From Harmothoe impar (taxonomy: Eukaryota > Annelida > Polychaeta > Phyllodocida > Polynoidae), in contig OX381709.1 of the NCBI GenBank assembly GCA_947462335.1, positions 63,170,609-63,234,608 on the forward strand: DNA of 64,000 nt, in the 5' to 3' direction. The notes beneath the pieces were generated by a model. That model was given only the letters and a program-made list of their open reading frames with translations. It had not been told where the DNA came from and ran no database searches. Position numbers and translations under genes: made by a program. Below, in pieces: positions 36,626 through 48,445 of this stretch (within the stretch, counting starts at the first letter, position 1; each line of letters opens with the position of its first letter).

Positions 36626-38174
36626 CCAGCTAACAAAAAAACGTTAATTCAACGTTAATCCAACGTTAATAAAAGGTTGGAACAACGTTAGGAAATAACG
36701 TTAGATTGCAGTGAAATTCGTGGACTCAATCCAACGTTTTTTCAACGTTAGATTACTGTTAATTTAACGTTAATTTAACGTTTTTTAAACGTTGAACAAA
36801 CGTGGATTAACGTGCAGAGAACACTGTTAGATTGCTCAACCTAAGAATAACCTTTCTTTGATTCCATAAACATGTTATGAACGTTAAGATAACGTTAATT
36901 ATACGTTAAAATAGTGTCAATTCAAGGTTGAGAGAATGATGGTGAATTGGTCAACTCTTATCTATCCATTATTTAGTATTGTATCTCTCATCAATTTAGC
37001 AAATTTTCCACCCTCTGTGTATATCCCATGACGAAAGGTTTGGAAAAAACGAGTCATTCACCCCAGCATTATTTCCTGGAGGTGGCGGGGGTAAGACTCA
37101 TACATTGATACATCAGGGCATTAGGACATGGTTCTGTATATCTATCCTCTAATTCTACAAAACAGGTGTATGCGATAAGTCACATGATACTGTATGCAAT
37201 TAAATATTCCTTTTTGTATTCATTTTATCAGACTATATTCTGATATGGAATTCTATTGCTAGGGTTGGTCAAGCATCCATGTACTCCCATTATAGATAGT
37301 TTATTTTAGACAATTATAATGATGCAATCTCAATTTAATACCATTATCAGCTAAGCTGCCATCTAGTGAGATAGATTGAAACCACAAATAACGTTAATTT
37401 AACGTTATTTTAACGTTATCTGATATGAATTCCAAGGCCACATGGTGTTAAGCTTCCCTATTATCGACCAGTGCACAATTTATTTCTGTTGCGTACTGCA
37501 AATTCGAACTATATCTAGATCATTAGGTGATATGAGGAGATGCTCTACCCCTTATACTTTGTAAATATAATATGACTTAGGGCTAAATCTGTTTATATTC
37601 CCCATTAAATCCCTATTATTTACAAACAGTGCTAATCCCCATAGGTGAATTAAAAAGGGCCCTACGACTTGAACAATAATATAAGTGCAGGTTATTTGTT
37701 TTTCATGGTGTGCCTACTCCCAAATGATTTCAACATTTCCAGAAAATCAATCAAATTATATGTTGATTAAAGGTTAACAATCAAATTATTGGTTAGAGTT
37801 GCATGCCCTATGACAGAAATACATATTGTATAGGCATTCAGACAAAGTTGCAACAATTATTTCATCAATCAAGTATTCATACTCATAGTATCTGTAATCT
37901 TTAGATATAGATATAATCTTTTCACATTTATCTAACAAAATACATGGTTTAAATATACATCAGTCTATACAAGTTATCCACTGTACGTTAAGCTAATGTT
38001 AGGTAGAAAACGTTCATTTACTGAACCTTTATTTAACATCAAATGCACGTTATTCGATTGAGGTTGTTGAGGAAGGTTAGATTAACGTTAAACTAACGTT
38101 TTTCATGTCTTGTTAACCAGTTAACCTCTAAACAACGTTGACCAACGTTCGAATAACGTTTCTTGTTACCTGGG
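36626..38174. mobile_element. TIR element rich in AACGTT (about 1.55 kb)
   Basis: The left end reads TCCCAGCTAACAAAAAAACG and the right end is the complement of TCCCAGGTAACAAGAAACGT. Both ends are followed inward by many AACGTTAA/AACGTT words (AACGTTAATTCAACGTTAAT on the left), and another cluster lies at about 37388-37420. The central kilobase is AT-rich without a useful open frame. A target duplication could not be fixed because CAT/ATG extends the inverted repeat. It is non-autonomous; superfamily unknown. Confidence 0.8.
37356..37369 (-). promoter_or_regulatory. CTCF-like motif inside the AACGTT element
   Basis: The minus strand reads TCACTAGATGGCAG, 13 of 14 positions of the CTCF core. 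It lies within the TIR element at 36626-38174. Function is inference. Confidence 0.35.
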
Positions 38175-40800
38175 ATGAGGTGGTAGGGGTGAGACCGCGG
38201 TCAGGTAGGAACACACAGGTGAGCTTCTATGTTACTGCACACCTGTGTATGTAACAGGTGAACAGCACACATTGGCTACACAGGTATTGCTTATTTAATG
38301 AGCCGGTATTGTGAGGTTAATGGGTGTTTCTAATTGTGTATGGAGATAATTGTGGGTGTTGTCATGCAGTGTGTCAAGGATCTGACCTTTAGGAACCGTG
38401 ACCTGCTAAGGAAAATATAGAGCACCATCTTTGTGATATACACAATGTTGGTTATCATATATTAAAGTGGGTCCGATTCATGCTGAATGGGGTACCTTTA
38501 GAATACAATACTTTAAATTGGAATATAGGCTATGGATAAACCCCTAAATGAATATACTATTGTAACACTGCATGGAGCACATTTGAGTAGGATTTAAAGA
38601 ATGTGAAAAATCGGACATAACAGCTCCGTGAAAGACCTTGCATAATACTTATAGTCTGTATGAACCTGATACATACAACTTAACATCCAATATGTCTTGT
38701 TAAAGTACGGAGATGGACCCAGATGTAAATTGCGTTAACTGGTTTGCAGTTCTCTTCACTGCCTAAATATGGGACCTATGCTTGGACACATTTGGCTCTT
38801 AACGATTGTAATATTTAACATCACGAAATTACTGTGAAGTCAACACCATTAATCCATAAATACATGGTAGATAGTTGGTAGATTCCATAGGAAGTTGGTA
38901 GATCTGGTGGATGGTTGGTCGATGGTTAGGGAACCATCGTCATACAGAACCTTTCACATTTCCTCTCTTATTGGACCATAAACCTCTTCACGAGTCCCAT
39001 GCGGCCTTTTCTTACATAGTAGAAGTGTAGCAAGATTAGAAACCAGTCCCTAGAGAAGAAGGAAGAAAACGACAAAAACATCTCATGGCTAACGTTCCAC
39101 TATTGCCATTCACGGCCAGACTCACTGGAGCTAAAGCATCCATTTGTGGCCAAGGCAATCTACATCGCCATTCTGCCCCCGGGAAAGGGAAGCTTCTCTT
39201 GTAAACTATACATTGCCCCGGTCCTTAGATGATCCCCTGTGTACCCTGACCCTGGTGTGTACTACAGAGGGTGCTAGCCACACCCCCTGTCAGCAATCCC
39301 CACCGCAGGGCCTCCAATCTGCGGCACACAGGGGCAGGCAGATTGGAGGTCCGCCGGGTCGTTCATGTGGCTTCCCATGTGGCTTCGTTAGCGGCTTTGC
39401 TTGTCTGGCACTTAACAGGGACCAGCCTTATCTCTGGTCTGGTGTGCGGGGCACCACGGCCTGCCTTATCAGTGCACTGGGTGGCAACCATCCAGGATGC
39501 TTCGATCCAAACTATCTCTTGGCTATACATGGCCTATATAATATGCTTATATTGGATTGGGTGGACGAGGGGAGGATTCCTTCCAACATTCCTCAAGACG
39601 CCTGTGTCACTATGATGCCGAGTGACTGAGGCAGGAGAAAAACCTAATCCGTAACATAGTGAGTGACTAGATTTGATTTGATTTCAAAGAGAGGTTGATG
39701 TGCAGCTAACAATTGTGCACTGATATGGGCTCTGAAGATAGGCAGAAATTGCACAGAAACAATTCACACATGAAGACAGTTAAAACAGTAACCTGAAAAA
39801 TATAACCATGGCTGCCAATGTTTGCTAGCTCTGGAGGACCTTAACACATCAACTATGATCTGGACTCCAGCCTTCATAAGACATTTTTGGACTACCCCAT
39901 ATTGGCAGCAGAAATGGTATGCTCCCACGGTTCATGCCACGTAGTATTGGAAGGCGAGTGGGGACAACGATCGATTATGTAACCCTTCCTACCACAAGAC
40001 TGGCAGGTCGGGATATAGAGCCCAACGGGATGGATGGTAAAGTAATAAGAGAACAGAAAATATGGCTCTATAATGACTAGGCATGTTGCAGAGGGCCTTT
40101 CAAGGTATGGCTATAGATCACATTCTGTCTTGGATGAGAAAAAAAACCAAAGCAGTGCATAACTAAATTGGACATATATAAGCTGTGGCTCGTAGAAGAG
40201 GTTGCTACCGGCCCAGGAGAATTACCTAGAGCCTGCCCCGATTAAGTAAAGCAGACAAGGGCAAGAGAAAATGTGTATAGACGTACACAGTGCAACGGCA
40301 GCAGCATGATATATAAGATGTTGACCAGATGGCTTTCGCTGAACACCGTTCATTGTGGTGTATAAGGCCGCTTCCAAAGTACACATGAAAATTCCATTTT
40401 ATAAACGATATTACATTATCAGCATCCACATTATAACCTACATGAGTGGAAAGCTATAACATGGAAAGTCAGTATGAATTGACCTTCTAAGCAAAGATAA
40501 TTTGATCGCAATATTTTTTGTGATACTATTAATTTTAAAACCCTCTATGACAATACACAGAAATGGGCTCTCTCAAACCGTAATATTACAAACTAGGAAA
40601 TTAGGGGAGTTGAAGAAAAGTGAAAGGTAGAGGTGCATGGATGACGAAAAGCAAAATACAGAGAGAAGGTAGGACGAAAAGGACGGCAGCGGGGAAGAGG
40701 AAAAGGCCTTGTAGTAATATGGCCATCTGTCTGTCCCAATATATGATATGTATTGGTGGCTTAGCGTGCCTGCACTACCAACATGTCTTTAATAGTAAGC
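38175..40800. other. Noncoding stretch with one open frame
   Basis: No exon with a recognised domain is seen. Sequence flanking the AACGTT element on both sides (36380-36625 and 38175-38240) is more GC-rich than its surroundings, so the element appears to have split a small GC-rich patch. A 161-codon plus-strand frame at 39144-39629 overlaps a 114-codon frame in another phase and is not convincing. An 11-base inverted repeat lies at 39311-39349. Confidence 0.45.
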
Positions 40801-42097
40801 CAATGGACGTCTGATGGAGAGCAGGACCTCCAGTTGGTCCCACACCCACAGTGTTAGGGACACACCCTGCACATCATTATGCTCCTGGTGGAGGCATCAA
40901 TTATGTGGAAAGCCCAATACCCTACCCGGACCCTACCTCCGTGTACGTGCCACCAATAGCATTCTTACATGGTAGCTAATGATACCTTGTCATAATAGCC
41001 TTTCAAATTTAATTCATAACCTACTTCATCCATGTAAATGATTTTTTTTTACTACAACACCGCTCTCTATTTCACTTTATTTTCAAGAGTTTGGAGGGGA
41101 AACCGTCAACTTACATGGAATAGTTGGGGGGTTGGAACTGATTCCCTCTGCGGTAATAGACCTGACCCAAAACAAGGAAAGCAATATGTTTACTCACAAG
41201 GATTGGCATTTGTACCCTTTGCTATATTGAATTGGATGGATGGATTTTAATCAATGCTTAAAGTGTATACATATCTTGGGGCCCTAGGCATAAACTTATC
41301 CGATCTGACCATCACATTACGTTGGGTTTACTCATTATCACAATAGAACACAGATTAAATAATTATGATAGCAATGTCAAATCACGTCCAGATAGGGTAA
41401 AACAAGTGCTCGTATGTCATATTAGTGTTCGAATAACCTGGATTTGAAATATGAATATTTATGGATAAGGATGCCATCAACAGACAGATGCGTGCTATTC
41501 AACACGAAATGATTTGATTTGAAAAGACCTAACATGGCTTTATAACCTGTGAAAAATCCGTTTCTTGTCTCTTCAGATATTAGCTAGGTAACATAGATTA
41601 ACTGCTAGTATTGACATAACGATGTAGGCCCCTAATGCATATCATTCCTCTTTGTGAATGCTTTGGTATTATATATGTATATTTCTAGTCTAACTCGTTC
41701 TATTAGTCCTTTACTCATAGGACCCCATATCTCTCCTGTGCTTTGGCTTGGAAGGACAGACCATGTAAGAGGGGCTTCTGTGGAGGCAACAGCCCTTAGG
41801 CTTTGAGTGCTATCAAGGTGGTCTGCAGGAAACGTGATGCAGACCTAGAGGGGATCGAGGTAAGCTGCAGGGGGATTGTGGAAGGTAGTGAAAACAGGTA
41901 TCCCATGCTGTAAAGGTGGATTCAATCTAGCAATTAGGATTATCAGGACATCGCATTCATAACATGGCCAGCTGCTCGCAAAACATTACTGGTTGAACTC
42001 TTGGAGTAAGCCTGATATTTATGGGAGTGTCTTCCCCAACAAAGACACTTGGCGATATACATCCAGTTTGGGATCTGGTGTTATTGGTCACTGACTT

Positions 42098-42154
42098 AAG
42101 AATTACATATTTTAGCATTTAGTTATGCACTAAATGCTAAAATATGTAATTCTT
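42098..42154. repeat. Perfect hairpin: 25-base arms, 7-base loop
   Basis: The two 25-base arms (42098-42122 and 42130-42154) are exactly complementary, separated by TTATGCA. The arm starts AAGAATTACATATTTTAGCA. The perfect match and small loop suggest a very recent inverted duplication, a tiny foldback element, or a structured RNA. The corresponding positions of the other array 2 units do not show it. Confidence 0.85.
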
Positions 42155-44374
42155 TTCCATATACAGCATTCAGGATAAAGGCACCCACTTTGCAGATGAA
42201 TAGTGATATCTTAAATAGATGACTCAATATTGTGCAGAATAGTTTTTTGGGAACCATGATAACATCACGCTGTTTAGATTGTTGCGTACGATATAGATGG
42301 ATATTTCTAAGAACAGGAAAAATATCTATGAAAATAGGTAGCCTTTGGTACAGTTGCAACCTACATATTCAAGTCAGGCCAAGAATGGCAATGATTCTCG
42401 TATGCAATTACACATTTTATGGTACCTCTGAGGCATTTCCTATTAGAGGAATAGTAGGACAATGGTCCCTCACTATCTACCAGCTCTTTGTGGTTCAATC
42501 AGGTTAGGCAATTGCGACGATGTTATTCAGAGAGGACTAGAGATAATTAACAATGGTACCATAATCGACAGACAACCGAGGTTAACAACATATAAACTAT
42601 ACATCATCACAGGGTGAGCAAGACCATACACAGAATGTAAATCTAAGGATGATTGGAAAAGTTGATTCAAGATATCAATTGTCCAGAACCATGGTCCAAA
42701 ATTACCTATGGAGTTATTGTGCCTCACTCTATTTATCTTATATATATATGGAAGAATAGTATAAAGTATGTATACATTCATAGGTGGCTTTCTCATCATT
42801 GGTGTGCTCCTACCAGAACCCTACACAGAGGCAAATATCAGAGTCACCCAATGTCGCCAATACTACTCTCAGACAAGGGTCAGGCACTGCTGGACTATAA
42901 TAGATGGGTCAAGGGCCATTCTAGTGAGGGTCAGGCTAGGCTGGACATTGAATAACAGGCTGGACCTTGGCAAACTTGCTTGAAAGTTTGGCCATGCTGG
43001 ATCCTCATGCCATAGTCTGGCAATGCTGGACTCTTGCAGGCTGATAGAGACTCTCCCAAGAGTCCAGCACTGTCCAAAACATAGGATTGGTTCATAGCTT
43101 GAGCAAGAGTAGAGGGGAGGAGAGAGGTGAGGTAAGTAAATAAGTAGATGATGAATAGGATGGGTGAGTGATGTGAAGGAATGACAGGCCAAACATGAGA
43201 GTGGATGCAAAGTACAGGGATACCAGGGATTAGGGGATTCTAGGATTGTAGAATCGGCCAGAATCACAGCATGCTTCCTCCAAGAAGAGATTGGTTATTC
43301 AATTTCACACTAGGGTATGTTGTGACTACCCTAGTAGCAAGCCCGCATGGGGCCAATTTGGTTTTAGCTCGGATTGGCTGTTTGAAGTCGGGCAAAACTG
43401 AGCTGGGTTTCATGTTGGGCAGATGGCTGGGCTGAAGTGTGGCCCCGATCGGGCTGCCCATTTTGGGCTCAGATCAGTTTCAAAGCAGGCTGCCCGAATT
43501 GGGCTCAGATCAGTTTCAAAGAGGGCTACCCGCTTTGGGTTCATGTTGGCCAGATGACAGGAAACCCGTCCAAAACCCGTTCTGAGCCCAATTCGGGCAG
43601 CCCACTTGGGGCCACACCAAAACCCAGCGTCCTAAACCAACGGGCGCCCGTCGGTTAGCCCACTCCGGGCCGATGAGGGCTGAGGTTGGGTTTGGACAGG
43701 GCAACTGGTCTAATAGTTCTGATGATTGACACCAGATGTCACTACTATACAATATCTAGAGTTTTCCAACAAAGCCAGATGAAATTGACATTATATGATT
43801 CCCCTATATATAAAACGGCATTAGTTGGGACCAGCGAATCACCCCATTAAATTAGGCTTGAGTGCTTGACAGGAACAGATAAACCAAAAGAGGCTACCCG
43901 AAAGTATGTATTTTTTTCAAAGCTAACTCGATTTTCTTTCTTATTTCACTTGAATTAATATTTTAATTCCTTTAAATGTCATAAACGTTCTCCCTAATGC
44001 ATCAATTCTTAGATTGCCAATGTATAATAAAGGAAAACAGCATAAAAAAAGTAAAATACTCTCGTACTGCTGGCCTAACAACAGGAGGCACAGAATCACA
44101 CAAAATTCCGCCATTTTTTCCTGCATCTAAGATGCACAAAAATAACTTGTCAACTGATAAATGGTGATCAAATACAACAAAATTCGAAAGTATATGCCTG
44201 TTTTATCTAGCATTTTTGGTACAATATCATAAAACATTCAAATAATTGAGAAACCCAGGCCTAAAGTTCCCAATCGGACCCTACGAAAGAATCTGTTAGG
44301 CGAGTGACGTTGTCATGCGCCAGTAATTAAGGTGATGTAACTAGGGCCATCTGGGGCAGTGGGACGCAGCTATA

Positions 44375-45061
44375 GGGGTGATTCCACCAACGCCACGTGA
44401 CGGATCCGTCCACTTTTTGGACGGATTCGTCCACTTTTTGGACGGATCCGTCCACTGACGGGTTGGTGGAAGTCATTTTCCCTGTCATCAGCACGCCAAA
44501 AATGTGACGGATCCGTCAGAATGGCTTCCACCGGTCCGTCCGTTGACGGATCCGTCAACGGACGGACCAGTGGAACCAGGAAAATGGAAATCCGTCCGTC
44601 AACGGGTGACGGATCCGTCACCATTTTGGCGGATCCGTCAAGTGATGGAAATATCTAAATATTTTAATATTTCCATCCCTTGACGGATCCGCCAAAATGT
44701 GACGGATCCGTCACCCGTTGACGGACGGATTTCCATTTTCCTGCTTCCACTGATCCGTCCGTTGACGGATCCGTCGACGGACGGATCAGTGGATCATTTT
44801 TTTGGGTCCTTATGATGGCTAATTTGGCTTCCACCAATCCGTCCGTCGACGGATCCGTCCATTGACGGATCCGTCCATCGACGGATCCGTCAAAACAGGT
44901 AACCAGTCTATCAAATATGGACGGATCCGTTGACGGACGGAATCAGTGGAAGCAGAAACTGGACGGATCCGTCCATATCGGACGGATTTGACCAATCCGT
45001 TGACGGACGGAGAGGACAGGGAAGTTGACGGATCCGTCACGTGGCGTTGGTGGAGTCAGCC
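44375..45061. mobile_element. Foldback element built of GACGGATCCGTC palindromes
   Basis: The outer inverted repeats read GGGTGATTCCACCAACGCCA at left and GGGCTGACTCCACCAACGCC at right, continuing to GTGACGGATCCGTC. Inside are 12 exact copies of the 12-base palindrome GACGGATCCGTC plus several one-base variants. A large inner inverted repeat is centred near 44665 (roughly 44525-44795). A possible imperfect 7-base duplication (CTATAGG/CTTTAGG) flanks it. The open frames here only translate the repeat. It is nested inside the element at 43327-45990. Confidence 0.85.
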
Positions 45062-45111
45062 CTTTAGGCGAGTTCCCGCCGCTGTCCTCGTGCAGTTTCC
45101 GTCCTGAGGTA

Positions 45112-45205
45112 GGGGGGGGGGGCGGAGGGGCGGAGGGCGGGAGGGGGGGGGGGGACAGACAGTAGGCCTACATTGGGATGGGTCTTTTTTTGGGGGGGGG
45201 GGGGA
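45112..45205 (+). repeat. G-run cluster with quadruplex potential
   Basis: Several runs of three or more G with short spacers lie at 45112-45154 (for example GGCGGAGGGGCGGAGGGCGG), followed by a 12-base G run at about 45193-45204. This fits the G3+N1-7 pattern on the plus strand. Run lengths may be imprecise in the assembly. Confidence 0.8.
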
Positions 45206-48200
45206 GAAATGTCCCGAAATAGGCCTATAGACTATACCCCCACCCATAATCCCGGCCCCCGAAGGGGCTGGTAATACAATAAAATGTTAAAGTGATGTAG
45301 AATAGGAAACAATAAATAGATGTTCTCACAGTTTGGAAATAAGATAGAATATATATTTGAATGATGAAAAGGAGGTTCTCTAAGCAGCTATCCAGTGTAA
45401 ACACTATTTCTGTGGCATTACAATCTTTATACAAGACTCATGTGCCCCATGTAGGTATGAACTATGGCTTTGAAGGCCAATGTGCACCATAGACACTTGT
45501 CTATGCTGCATGTGGCTCAAACCCGAAGATAATAGGCCTGCTTGATACTTCCATTATTGGGTAGGAAGAGTATGATTATGCCTTAGCAGGACCTAGGATA
45601 TCTGGTTCAACAAATACAAGAAATCATTGGAGAATGATTGAATAGATTCTAAAAACCCATATTTATCGGATCTTAGCCCGCTTTCAACCCGTCCAAAAAC
45701 CGATCTAAACCCGCTTTCAACCCGTCCAAAAACCGATCTGAACCCATTTTCAGCCCATCCAAAAACCAATCTGAGCCCAAAGTGGGAAGCCCGTCCAAAA
45801 ACTGATCTGAGCCCAAAGTGGGCTTCCCGTCCAAAACCCGATCTGCGCCCAACATGGGAAGCCCGCACGGGGCCAGACCAAAGCCCAGTGCCCTAAACCG
45901 ACGGGAGCCCGTCGGTTAGCCCACTCCGGGCCAGACTTGCAAACACAGTCTGGCCCCGTCCGGGGCCACAGTGTGTTTGCTACTAGGGTATGTTGCCCCG
46001 AAATGGAAGTCGAACAGTTGAGACCATTAGTAGGGACGTCTTCCCATCATCGGGCAAACTGTGGGACATGCCTCCTACTTCCACCCTACTGTCCCCTTCC
46101 TTTGAGGGCATATGGTAAACATGGTAAGCAGACAGTAGCACCACTTTTCATCCTCACTCCTCACATTAATACATCATACAGGTAGCGACACACATGCACA
46201 GTTTGTAGGGAATAGGGGAGGACATATGGCAACCATATCTATGAAACCACCAGCGCCCTTCCTACAATTTCTGGTGATAAAGCCTTTGTTAAATTCCCCC
46301 ATATATTTATGTAGTTATTTTATTTATTATTTATGTAGTAGCAGCAATGTCCTATCCAGAGCCCATGGGAACAGATCAATGTTCCTGAACCTTATGTACG
46401 CAGTCCCAGCCCACACAAAGGAAGGAATGGTAGAGTAATTAAAGAGTCACAGCCTTCAATATCTTTAGAAATATCACCACATGATGTCCTAAGTCTAGTC
46501 ACTGATACATGAGGAAAGATACCTTTAAATGCATGTCTTATGCAGAAAGTATACATATATAACGAATACACAGATGATTGAATACCCCAAAAGGACAATA
46601 TCATCACGGTGCACAATGCAACAGGAAAAGGATGGGAAGCCTCATTACTGCTATTGGATGACTGTCTAGTTTGTATAACCATAAGATATTTCTAGTGTCA
46701 ATGTTCTACAGGGAAAGATTTGCCTCAGGTGCTTTAGTATTAATATTTTATTGAAAGGTCTGGAGGCCAAACATAATAGCTTACATCTTTTATAGAACAT
46801 TCGGTTTTCTTTTTCAATAATACTACTAAAATTACTTGTAGGCATATGTATTTCATCCAGAATTTCATGTTCTATCCAAATAAGGCTTAATCATCCTTCT
46901 ACTCATAGTACCTCATGTTGTTGTTCTGCTTATGGAGGGCAGGTCAAGAGTGGTTGCTGTGGAGGCTACAATCCTAAGGCCTTGAGTGGTATCCAGGTGG
47001 TCTGCAGGAAAGGTAATGCAGGTCGAGAGGGGATCGGGGTAAGCCGCAGGGGATTGTGGAAGGTAGTGACAACAGGTGCCCCAGGCTGCAGAGGTGGTTG
47101 AAATCTAGCAAGCAGGATTATCAGGACATCATGTTCAAATCACTGCAAGCTGCTTGCACAACAGTACTTTACAACTCTCGGGAAGGCTTCTGATATTTGT
47201 GAGAGTATCTCCCCAAGCAAAGAAACTTTTCAATATGCACTATATTCAATATATACTATACAGTATGCACTGATCAATATAACTTTTCAATATTTCAATA
47301 TTTGATACTGCCACACGAATGTTAGTTGTCATTAGGGAATTTAAAGAAAATATCTGGTAAAGGATTAAATGTTGAAATGGGTAACCATATTCCACATAGA
47401 GCAGTCAGGAAAAGGACACATACTTTGTCCACGAATAGTGATAGGGTAAATAGCCGATTCTTCATTGTGCATATAGAACAGTTTTTGGGAACCATTCATG
47501 AGGATATCACTTTGTGCAAAGGATGGGGGAAGATGTAAATGGGATGATCTAAGAATGGGGATAATTGTATATAGTTTAAAAGGACTTCCCACAGCTGGGC
47601 TTAAAGGGGCAGTCCCACCACTCGCGCAGCTACCACACAGTAGACTAGAACAGTGCTAGACCTTTAAAATGCTCGGTGATTAAATGCCACTTTAAATTAA
47701 TCAGACATTGTATATTGCCTTAGGAACAAATGCAACCGATATGAGTCAGGCTGGGAATGGCAATAATACTCATATATGCAATTACAGATGCAGAAGCAGA
47801 CTTTCCAACAAGAGGGATAGTAGAACCATTTGTATAGTAATAGTTACTCTCATTACACTTTATTCAACCAGGTAGTTGTGGTAATGGTATTCAGACCGTA
47901 TAGCTATATCAGTGTCCATGTGAATGCATTTATGACTGCTAGCCTATATAGTGTTAGAGTAATATGGTTGCCTACAGGAATGCCTGCAGGTATTTGCAAC
48001 ACTCCTCCACTTACCAGACTGCTAGACTGTTAGGAATTGGTTGCATTGATAGCAAAATGAATTTATTCAGTTGGCAGACACACACAATTGTCGATTAGTA
48101 AATAATAGTCATGATTATGATATTGAAGAAGGGGACATTCCAATCATTGACAGGGAAAGGAGATTCATCTAAGATATTCTAGGAATTTGGCTCAACCATG

Positions 48201-48267
48201 TCTATGTCATGTGGAGACTATAGCATGCAATGTCATCCCAGTGTTATTGAATTTTTGGTTATACCTG

Positions 48268-48445
48268 TACAGTCGGCCCTCACTTCCTCGAATTTGGAAA
48301 ATGCAAGAAAAAGGTCTGAGGAATCAATTATCCGAGGAATTAAGTTCAAATAAAATGGAACATATAGGGGAGGTTGCCAGGCACCTGTCTGAGGAAGTGA
48401 GGGATTCGAGGAAGTAAATTTTCGAGAAAGTGAGGGTTGATCGTA
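48268..48445. mobile_element. Pogo/Tc1-mariner-type MITE, copy 2 (178 bp)
   Basis: It aligns over its whole length with 17472-17651: left end CAGTCGGCCCTCACTTCCTC after TA, right end GAGGGTTGATCG before TA. The right terminus is more degenerate than in copy 1, so this copy is probably immobile. It is inserted in the second unit of array 2. Confidence 0.8.

Larger units (their letters stand above)
43327..45990. mobile_element. 2.66-kb TIR element with TA duplication and subterminal repeats
   Basis: The ends are CCCTAGTAGCAAGCCCGC at left (from 43329) and the complement of CCCTAGTAGCAAACACACTG at right (to 45988), each flanked by TA. The paralogous m3 block at about 50655-50685 has the uninterrupted sequence TGTTGTGACTATGTTGCCCC. 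The first unit reads TGTTGTGACTA, element, TATGTTGCCCC, so TA is a true target duplication. Next to both ends lie arrays of 40-50-base units built on GGGC/GCCC (about 43430-43680 and 45665-45930). No transposase frame is visible. It carries the foldback element at 44375-45061 and a G-rich tract. TA targets point toward Tc1/mariner-like or related elements, but the termini are not ones I can name. Confidence 0.85.

Noticed and set aside
36380..38400. GC-rich patch around the AACGTT element as the missing first arrestin exon
   Set aside because: Removing the element and reading the minus strand gives no frame resembling the start of an arrestin domain.
39144..39629. 161-codon open frame on the plus strand
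   Set aside because: It is the longest frame, but it overlaps a 114-codon frame in another phase, has no recognisable domain, and its cysteine/proline-rich text looks like GC-rich chance translation. It is kept only as an observation.
44375..45061. CRISPR-like regular repeats
   Set aside because: The repeated unit is a palindrome with irregular, non-unique spacers inside nested inverted repeats in eukaryotic DNA.
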